Below are positions 58,343 to 64,000 of a stretch of DNA of 64,000 nt, piece by piece. The position numbers and the translations under genes are program-made. The DNA comes from Bacteroidales bacterium (lineage in GTDB: Bacteria > Bacteroidota > Bacteroidia > Bacteroidales > UBA932), in contig JAFTDJ010000012.1 of the NCBI GenBank assembly GCA_017454265.1, positions 1 through 64,000 of the forward strand. The letters run 5' to 3'. The notes beneath the pieces were generated by a model. The model searched no databases. It worked only from the letters and a program-made list of their open reading frames with translations, and was not told where the DNA came from. How positions within the stretch are numbered: position 1 is the stretch's first letter; the number at the start of each line of letters is the position of its first letter.

Positions 58343-61112
58343 GGTTCCAGTGTTCCATGCGCTTTCTATAGTTATAATCTCACTGCTGCTACATTTAACG
58401 GCAGGAGCGGACATACAGAATGATTCACTCGCAACTATCAGAGGCAGAGTTACCCGCACCGAACAAAGTGCAGGCAAGGATTTTACTGGCGGCGTTCCGG
58501 GAGCTGTTGTCCAGTTGTTCTATCATAAAGAGAACAAGACGGATTCTCTTTATACTTACACCAACCGGTCAGGAGAATTCTCTTTTTTGAATATTGTCCC
58601 CCAACGAATAGGGCTAAAAATCCAAAGCATGGGGCTCAAGACAATAACGGGTGTATATGATATTGAGCCAGGAGCAAATTTGTTCTATTTCAATATGCAA
58701 GAGCGTATTGAGGAACTGACCGGAGCGACTGTAAGTGCAGAAATACCTTTGATACGGCAAATCCAGGACACAACGATATTCAATACTAAGGTGGTCAAAA
58801 CATTGAAGGACGATGACCTGCGGCAATTGATAGAAACGCTCCCTGGTTTTGTTGTTACTAATGATGCTATTTTTGTTGACGGGCGACAGGTAAGCCGTAC
58901 ATATGTGAACGGCACGTTAGTGTTTGGAGATAAAGTCACAACCGCCTTGGATGCACTCAAGGCGGACGAAGTGACACAAGTCAGAGTATATGACGAACTC
59001 TCGGACATAGATAAGCATAGGGGTATTAAAAACGCCAGGAAAAACCGGGTTTTGGATATAGTCACAAAAGACCCCGTTATTTCATTGGCGTCAGCATCTG
59101 CAGCCGTGGCTGGCGGTGCAGACTGTACCGGACAATTTAGATACGCCACAGCTGGCATCGCTCAATTCCATTCCGAAATGTTTCAGGCTCAAGCCATATT
59201 GGATTGCAGCAACTTAAAGGGTGCCGGTGCTTTTGAAGGCCGCAGTCTGAACGCCTCTTCTCTTGTTGCCCAGCCCGACCCTCTCGACTCATACAAAGAA
59301 TCACAATTCATTCGCATACAAGGCACGAAGTATTGGAAAGAAAGGTATTATGGTAATTCTGTCAATTTCTTTTACCAGATGGCTCACGAGCAATCCAGAA
59401 GCGCATCTACGGCTATAAATGAATACTTTGGGCTTGATGCCAACCCGGCAATGTCGATGTATGATACCCTTGCCAATTTTTCCAATATAATGAACCACAT
59501 GGGCTCCGTCTCATTGCAATTTAATGATACGCCATTAAAGTCATTTGGAATAGAGTTGTCCGGCAGCTATGACGCTAACAGGTTTGATTCATTTCAAGGC
59601 AATCTGACCCTGACTGATCAGATGCCCGACATACGGACGCATCAGGATTCTGGCAGCGACGGGAAGGATTATTCAGCCGGATTGGGCATAAAATGGACAA
59701 ACAATGATGCAAAACGTTTCCGCCCCTATGTTGAAGTTGAAGGCGGCATATCGAACAATAACAGCATTTCCTGGTCAGTTGATACACTGGGCACGTCATA
59801 CTTGAACAGGTTCCTTACATCCGACGGTATAGGCAAAGGGGCAAATGCTATCTTGCAAGTCGGGCTTGAGACCACGCTGGTCAACACCAATGATAAGACA
59901 GGTATGTTAACCCTTAAGTTTAACTCCAGATATGATTACTCAAAGCGTCGTCAGTTATCGTACGATGAGTACGGTGTTGACACTCCGGTAATGAACATAG
60001 CCAATTCCTATGACTTTACCCATAACCAGCTTAGTAATTCCGTGGATGCCTGTTTCTCCCTTTCCACTATTACCGATAGGTCTCTTTTTGTAAAGGCATC
60101 ACTGACGGATGCGTTGCTGTTCAGCTCTGAGCACTTGCCTGTCGATTTTGACAACAACAAGCATTATCCTTCATTTACGGGCGACGTTCGTTATTACTCT
60201 CCAAAATGGTCAATTACCGCGTCATCCGCAGCTGTAACACCGTCAATAGAACAAATCCGCAAACGTGTATCTGACGCCAATCCCCTTGTACTGACCGCAG
60301 GTAATCCTGACCTAAGGCAAGGTTATAATATTTCTATTAACACTGACTATAGGCTTCCCGTCAGGCAGAATGGCGCCGGGCGCAACTCAAGCCTTGTCCT
60401 TACTGCCGGCCTAGGAGTATACTTCAGGCCAATCGTCTCAAGGGTGCGATACTTCAATGATGCTACTATCCTGTCAGAATATGATGGTTATGAAGCGCGT
60501 GCCGGGTCTATCCTCAATACGTTTGATAATTCCAAAGAACCCAGGTTTAATGTTTCGGGCAAGGTTACATATTCAAAGAACATAGTTCGCCATGGCCTTA
60601 AACTCGATTTTTCCTTGAGTGATAATTATCTTCGCAGCCCTATGTATTACGGAGAGGCTTTGAGCGCAATGGATGAGAATGCATTACAAATATCATTATT
60701 ACTAGCATATACTCCATCTTCACGCATTAAGGTTACTAACCGTTTCTCATCAGCTTATTTAGCCTCGTCCCGAAATGGCGATACACTGTCGGAACGAATA
60801 CACCTCAGCGACTCATTCCTGTTGCGATGGTTCATTACAAAATGGCTAAAGCTTGATGTCAATTACACCCTTTCCTCGTATCACTATGTATCTGGGGCTG
60901 GCCAGGACCATTTCCAGCACGTCTTGAATACCGGCATCAGTGCTCCTTTAAGCAGAGAGTTTGAGATCAGTATCTGGGGTTACGATATCCTTAACTCAGG
61001 ATCCCTATACACTACAGAAGTAACCTCCGCAATGATGTCCCAGACATGGACACCCACTTATGGTCGTAATATTATGTTGAAATTGGCTTATAGATTCAGA
61101 GTTAAACAATAA
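58314..61112 (+). CDS. TonB-receptor-like outer membrane beta-barrel protein
   Basis: A 932-residue outer membrane protein. The N-terminus (KVPVFHALSIVIISLLLHLT) is a signal peptide. A CarboxypepD-like domain (about 40-130: IRGRVTRTEQSAGK, SGEFSFLNIVPQRIGLKI) precedes a plug-like segment (ETLPGFVVTNDAIFVDGRQV) and a long barrel (TDYRLPVRQNGAGRNSSL) typical of the outer_membrane beta-barrel family 3 of Bacteroidetes. The sequence is AT-richer and uses more A/T third positions than fabF and the genes to the left, suggesting recent acquisition. Overlap of the start with fabF by 29 bp is odd; a later GTG at 58350 is possible. Confidence 0.82.
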   Translation: MRVLRSGRFKVPVFHALSIVIISLLLHLTAGADIQNDSLATIRGRVTRTEQSAGKDFTGGVPGAVVQLFYHKENKTDSLYTYTNRSGEFSFLNIVPQRIGLKIQSMGLKTITGVYDIEPGANLFYFNMQERIEELTGATVSAEIPLIRQIQDTTIFNTKVVKTLKDDDLRQLIETLPGFVVTNDAIFVDGRQVSRTYVNGTLVFGDKVTTALDALKADEVTQVRVYDELSDIDKHRGIKNARKNRVLDIVTKDPVISLASASAAVAGGADCTGQFRYATAGIAQFHSEMFQAQAILDCSNLKGAGAFEGRSLNASSLVAQPDPLDSYKESQFIRIQGTKYWKERYYGNSVNFFYQMAHEQSRSASTAINEYFGLDANPAMSMYDTLANFSNIMNHMGSVSLQFNDTPLKSFGIELSGSYDANRFDSFQGNLTLTDQMPDIRTHQDSGSDGKDYSAGLGIKWTNNDAKRFRPYVEVEGGISNNNSISWSVDTLGTSYLNRFLTSDGIGKGANAILQVGLETTLVNTNDKTGMLTLKFNSRYDYSKRRQLSYDEYGVDTPVMNIANSYDFTHNQLSNSVDACFSLSTITDRSLFVKASLTDALLFSSEHLPVDFDNNKHYPSFTGDVRYYSPKWSITASSAAVTPSIEQIRKRVSDANPLVLTAGNPDLRQGYNISINTDYRLPVRQNGAGRNSSLVLTAGLGVYFRPIVSRVRYFNDATILSEYDGYEARAGSILNTFDNSKEPRFNVSGKVTYSKNIVRHGLKLDFSLSDNYLRSPMYYGEALSAMDENALQISLLLAYTPSSRIKVTNRFSSAYLASSRNGDTLSERIHLSDSFLLRWFITKWLKLDVNYTLSSYHYVSGAGQDHFQHVLNTGISAPLSREFEISIWGYDILNSGSLYTTEVTSAMMSQTWTPTYGRNIMLKLAYRFRVKQ

Positions 61113-61125
61113 ACATTTAATCATC

Positions 61126-61455
61126 ATGAAAAAAACAATTATCTTATCATTAATCATTCTTTTTCTTATCTGTCCCGTTTTATTTGCTGAAACTATCTCT
61201 GTCCGCGGTGTGGTTAAAGACACATTAGGTGAACCTATTGTTGGCGCCGTTGTTTATGTTCCAGGTACATTAAATTGGGCCGTAACCGGGCAGGATGGGA
61301 GTTATCATATTTATTGTCCTCACAATGCCACACTCACTTATTCTTGTCTCGGGTTTGAGGATAAAAACGAATTGGTTAACGGCCGTACGGTCATCAACGT
61401 AGTATTAGATGATGATCTTAATTGGGGTCTAAGCGTTACTCCCCTGACTCTTTAA
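61126..61455 (+). CDS. Small secreted CarboxypepD-regulatory-like domain protein
   Basis: A 109-residue protein: signal peptide (MKKTIILSLIILFLICPVLF), then a single CarboxypepD_reg-like domain (SVRGVVKDTLGEPIVGAVVY, AVTGQDGSYHIYCPHNAT, YSCLGFEDKNELVNGRTV). This is the module that normally opens SusC-like receptors; here nothing follows the final strand (NVVLDDDLNWGLSVTPLTL). It may be a receptor truncated to its first domain, or a true small protein. It follows the barrel gene by 13 bp, shares its AT-rich composition and ends at a good terminator. Confidence 0.65.
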   Translation: MKKTIILSLIILFLICPVLFAETISVRGVVKDTLGEPIVGAVVYVPGTLNWAVTGQDGSYHIYCPHNATLTYSCLGFEDKNELVNGRTVINVVLDDDLNWGLSVTPLTL

Positions 61456-61492
61456 GGCACTCGGCCTTCCGAAATACCGCATAGCACCTTTT

Positions 61493-61535
61493 ATACCGGG
61501 GCCTCAGATTAGTGGTCCCGGTATTCTTTTTTTTT
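61493..61535 (+). terminator. Rho-independent terminator
   Basis: ATACCGGGGCC (61493-61503) pairs with GGTCCCGGTAT (61514-61524) over 11 bp with one G-U, followed by a T-rich tract TCTTTTTTTTT. It closes the AT-rich patch behind the small CarboxypepD-like protein. Confidence 0.88.
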
Positions 61536-61575
61536 CCTGTCTTTGCGCTCGATAGTTAGTTTGTTTTCGATATGA

Positions 61576-61761
61576 AATACATATAACGATAACATAAAAA
61601 GCGTTCAGGATCTCGTGGACGGCGCAAAGGGATATGTCTTTGTGAAAAAGGTCACTGAAGTCACCGACGCCCACATCATCCACATAGCACAGAACTTCTC
61701 GCGCGTTGTCAGCAACAACCGCGGTGCGGGCTGTTCAATACGACCTGTCTGCGACAAATAG
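61576..61761 (+). pseudogene. 3' remnant of a gene, FISUMP-like ending
   Basis: An open frame without a start codon runs from after TGA 61573-61575 to TAG 61759-61761. Its last 45 codons are G/C-rich and gene-like (KGYVFVKKVTEVTDAHIIHI, then NNRGAGCSIRPVCDK). The ending SIRPV is typical of C-termini of FISUMP/SUMF1-like exported proteins. It is probably what remains of a gene cut by a rearrangement at the edge of the AT-rich patch. The 310 bp between 61455 and 61765 otherwise hold only the terminator. Confidence 0.4.
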
Positions 61762-61764
61762 CCG

Positions 61765-62376
61765 CTAGCTGACGTTAGGGTTGTCTGTGGTGTAACCTTC
61801 GCGGAGTCGCTTCTCGATTGCGGCGGCCATCAGCGTCGGGTCAGGGGAGGATGCTTTGTTTACAGGTGCTTCGCTTCTGCTCATCATGACAGATGACTCG
61901 TCGGACATGCCGGAAGGTCTGCCTGCCAGGCCGTACTGCGACCAGGGTATGTCGGCGGCTTCTACGAGAGAGCGTAATTCTACACCGCAATCATCCAGAT
62001 AATCATGGCTGTAGCTGCCGGATATACGGCATATGGCAAGAAGGAAATGCAGGGGCTCCAGAACCTCGTCTCCGCAGCGTGCGGCTTCAAGCGCCGCGTG
62101 CTGCAGAATGCTGAGGGAACTGTCGCTGAAGTTTACGCTCTCCCGTTCTTCCCACGGAATCTGTTCGGAGACGAACAGGGCCTCGTCCAGGCTCACTTTC
62201 AGATGGTCCGGAATCAATCCGAGGGCCTCGATTGTGCGGGTCGCGCCGTTGTCTGCATGACGCAGGATTCCAAGCATTATATGATCCGGACAGATGTTGT
62301 GCCAGCCGGTGCGGAGAGCCTCGTCGCGGCTGAATTCGAGAACTTTCAAAAAATCGTCGGAAAAGCGCTGTTCCAT
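61765..62376 (-). CDS. Clp N-domain-only protein
   Basis: A 203-residue cytoplasmic protein, start ATG 62374-62376 (MEQRFSDDFLKVLEFSRDEA). Two Clp_N repeats are visible: PDHIMLGILRHADNGATRTI and EPLHFLLAICRISGSY, with SSLSILQHAALEAARCGDEV between them. ClpC and ClpA use this domain to take substrates or adaptors, but here no AAA+ module follows; the C-terminus is a hydrophilic tail (MSDESSVMMSRSEAPVNKAS). In Bacteroides, as far as I recall, clpC lies near gyrA, so this may be the relic or a specialised adaptor version. It starts 4 nt after a cATATTTG element and is divergent from gyrA. Confidence 0.78.
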   Translation of the reverse strand: MEQRFSDDFLKVLEFSRDEALRTGWHNICPDHIMLGILRHADNGATRTIEALGLIPDHLKVSLDEALFVSEQIPWEERESVNFSDSSLSILQHAALEAARCGDEVLEPLHFLLAICRISGSYSHDYLDDCGVELRSLVEAADIPWSQYGLAGRPSGMSDESSVMMSRSEAPVNKASSPDPTLMAAAIEKRLREGYTTDNPNVS

Positions 62377-62400
62377 ATCGCAAATATGGTAAATTTTTCT

Positions 62401-62408
62401 TAACTTTG
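62401..62408 (+). promoter_or_regulatory. -7 element TAACTTTG for gyrA
   Basis: Matches TAnnTTTG and leaves a leader of about 20 nt before ATG 62434. On the other strand CAAATATG (62381-62388, read CATATTTG) serves the divergent Clp-N gene, so two start sites share about 30 bp. Confidence 0.55.
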
Positions 62409-62433
62409 TACGATTATATGCACACGAAATAAT

Positions 62434-64000
62434 ATGGATAGTGAAGAAATCGTACACGGCTATATAGAGCCGGTAGAAATAGACCACGAAATGCGCACCG
62501 CGTACATCGATTACTCGATGTCCGTGATTGTTTCAAGGGCGCTTCCCGATGTGCGCGACGGCCTCAAGCCAGTGCAGCGCAGGGTGTTGTTCGGTATGGA
62601 CGGATTGGGCCTGAATTTCAGCGGCCAGACAAAGAAATCTGCCCGTATCGTAGGTGAAGTCCTGGGTAAATACCATCCGCACGGCGATTCCAGCGTCTAC
62701 GATGCTATGGCCCGTCTCGCCCAGCCTTGGAACCAGCGTTACCCTCTGGTGTTCGGCCAGGGCAACTTCGGCTCCATGGACGGTGATCCTGTGGCGGCTA
62801 TGCGATATACCGAGGCCAAGCTTGCAAAGATGACTGAGGATATTCTTGCCGATATCGACAAGGATACCGTTGATATGACGCTCAACTTCGACGATTCCCT
62901 GCAGGAGCCTACCGTGCTTCCTACCAAGCTGCCTTTGCTGCTGCTGAACGGTTCGAGCGGCATCGCTGTGGGTCTGGCCACAAATATGGCGCCTCATAAC
63001 CTCGGAGAGGTCTGTGACGCAATTTGCGCTTATATCGACAATCCCGACATCTCCACCGAAGAACTGATGGAGTATGTGAAGGGCCCCGATTTCCCTACAG
63101 GCGGCATCATTATGGGCCGGCAGGGCATCGTGGATGCCTACAATACAGGCCGCGGCCGCGTGGTGGTGAGGGCCCGCACGGAGATAGAAGTCGCAGACAA
63201 CGGCCGGGAGACCATCGTGGTGACGGAAATCCCCTATATGGTGAACAAGCGCGACATGATTGCCCATATCGGCGAACTGGTGCGCGACAAGAAGATTGAG
63301 GGTATCGCGGACCTGCTTGAACTCACGAATCGCGAGGGCATCAGGATTGAAATTCCGCTCAAGATGGGCGCCAACTCCAATGTGGTGCTCAATATGCTCT
63401 TCAAATATACCGCATTGCAGTCCAGCTTTGCCATCAATAATGTGGCACTGGTGAAGGGCCGTCCCCGCACTCTCTCCCTCAAGGAGATGATACAGGACTT
63501 TGTGGAGTTCCGCCACGAAGTGGTGGTGCGTCGCACCAAGTTCGAGCTGGAAAAGGCTCTCAAGCGCGCCCACATTCTGGAAGGCCTGCTCAAGGCCATT
63601 GATGTGATAGACGAGATTGTCGCAATCATCCGTCATTCCAAGAGCGTCGATGACGCCAAGGCTGAGCTTATTGCGACCTTCGGTTTCACGGAAATACAGG
63701 CTGCTGCAATCGTGGAAATGCGTTTGCGTCAGCTTACGGGATTGGAAAAGGACCGTCTGCAGGCGGAGTACGACGATCTGGAGAAGTTTATCGCCCGCTG
63801 CCGCGAGATCCTCGCCAGCGAGTCTGAGCAACTTGCCATCGTGAAGCAGGAGTCAGCCGAGATGAAGGCCAAGTACGGCGATCCCCGCCGCACCGAGATA
63901 ACCATGAGCGCAGATGAATTCAACCCCGAAGACTTCTACCCCGACGAGGATGTAGTCATCACCATCTCACATATGGGATACATCAAGCGTACTCCGCTCA
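62434..64000 (+). CDS. gyrA: DNA gyrase subunit A (5' part, runs off the window)
   Basis: The first 522 residues of the breakage-reunion subunit of gyrase. The N-terminus has [20 protein letters not shown] and [13 protein letters not shown]. The quinolone-resistance region reads [20 protein letters not shown], with Ser86 (E. coli Ser83) and Asp90 (Asp87) unchanged, so no classical resistance substitution. The catalytic Tyr125 is in [10 protein letters not shown]. Downstream are [20 protein letters not shown] and the coiled-coil tower around 370-490. The frame is open to position 64000, where the C-terminal DNA-wrapping domain is just beginning ([14 protein letters not shown]). A ParC identity is less likely because of the length and residues at the start. 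Confidence 0.95.
   Translation, partial: MDSEEIVHGYIEPVEIDHEMRTAYIDYSMSVIVSRALPDVRDGLKPVQRRVLFGMDGLGLNFSGQTKKSARIVGEVLGKYHPHGDSSVYDAMARLAQPWNQRYPLVFGQGNFGSMDGDPVAAMRYTEAKLAKMTEDILADIDKDTVDMTLNFDDSLQEPTVLPTKLPLLLLNGSSGIAVGLATNMAPHNLGEVCDAICAYIDNPDISTEELMEYVKGPDFPTGGIIMGRQGIVDAYNTGRGRVVVRARTEIEVADNGRETIVVTEIPYMVNKRDMIAHIGELVRDKKIEGIADLLELTNREGIRIEIPLKMGANSNVVLNMLFKYTALQSSFAINNVALVKGRPRTLSLKEMIQDFVEFRHEVVVRRTKFELEKALKRAHILEGLLKAIDVIDEIVAIIRHSKSVDDAKAELIATFGFTEIQAAAIVEMRLRQLTGLEKDRLQAEYDDLEKFIARCREILASESEQLAIVKQESAEMKAKYGDPRRTEITMSADEFNPEDFYPDEDVVITISHMGYIKRTPL

Overview
The window looks like a chromosomal segment of an anaerobic member of the Bacteroidota, probably Bacteroidales. The evidence is a SusC/SusD pair, BACON, PKD-like, PCMD, DUF4843, DUF4293 and DUF2490 proteins, lipoproteins with short Cys lipoboxes, weak Shine-Dalgarno signals, and many copies of the Bacteroidetes -7 promoter element TAnnTTTG. 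Rubredoxin and an anaerobic sulfatase-maturase-type radical SAM enzyme point to anaerobic life. Coding DNA is fairly GC-rich, except for a visibly AT-richer patch at about 58.3-61.5 kb. The genus cannot be named from this alone. No phage, transposase, CRISPR array or rRNA was seen.

Layout: 0-3 kb holds the end of an unknown gene, a frameshifted lipoprotein, a membrane-anchored AraC-type regulator with a periplasmic propeller-like domain, and a small putative regulator. 3-6.5 kb is a Wza/Wzz-type polysaccharide export pair. 6.5-10.3 kb (minus) is a phospholipid cluster: cardiolipin synthase, CDP-alcohol phosphatidyltransferase and a phosphoesterase/PQQ-propeller fusion. 10.4-14.9 kb (minus) is a Cthe_2159 beta-helix / VTC / DUF4956 / DUF2490 operon, divergent from a LytS/LytR-type two-component pair plus a PCMD protein (15-17.7 kb).

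17.7-24.2 kb (minus) is a compact aromatic amino acid operon headed by a 44-residue rubredoxin: rubredoxin, pheA, aroB, aroC, an aroE-aroK fusion, tyrA, DAHP synthase. No EPSP synthase or dehydroquinase is present. 24.5-38.5 kb is a SusC/SusD locus with DUF4843 and PKD-like lipoproteins, a zinc metalloprotease, a paralogue of it that has lost all the zinc ligands, and a BACON lipoprotein. It has no carbohydrate-active enzymes and looks like a protein or peptide utilisation locus. It ends in a strong terminator and is followed by tRNA-Ser(GGA).

38.7-44 kb (minus) is an FAD oxidoreductase / galM / cstA / glycosyltransferase cluster. At 44.0-45.6 kb a solitary TrpB2-type tryptophan synthase sits behind a complete tryptophan attenuator: a Trp-Trp leader peptide, a pause hairpin, a competing antiterminator and an intrinsic terminator. 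45.6-54.8 kb carries housekeeping genes (radical SAM maturase, recG, lemA-like, S9 peptidase, tcdA, an acetyltransferase-like gene, prfA). 54.8-57 kb (minus) is a LytTR membrane regulator, DUF4293 and a nucleoside phosphorylase. It is divergent from fabF through a perfect 11-bp inverted repeat that contains both promoters. The AT-rich outer membrane protein patch follows, then a Clp-N-domain-only protein and the start of gyrA, which runs off the end.

The most notable signals are the attenuator on an orphan trpB2, the protease/pseudoprotease pair in a SusCD locus, the rubredoxin-led aromatic operon, the propeller-AraC receptor, and the recurrent ATG placed 4-7 nt after the -7 element, which suggests leaderless mRNAs.
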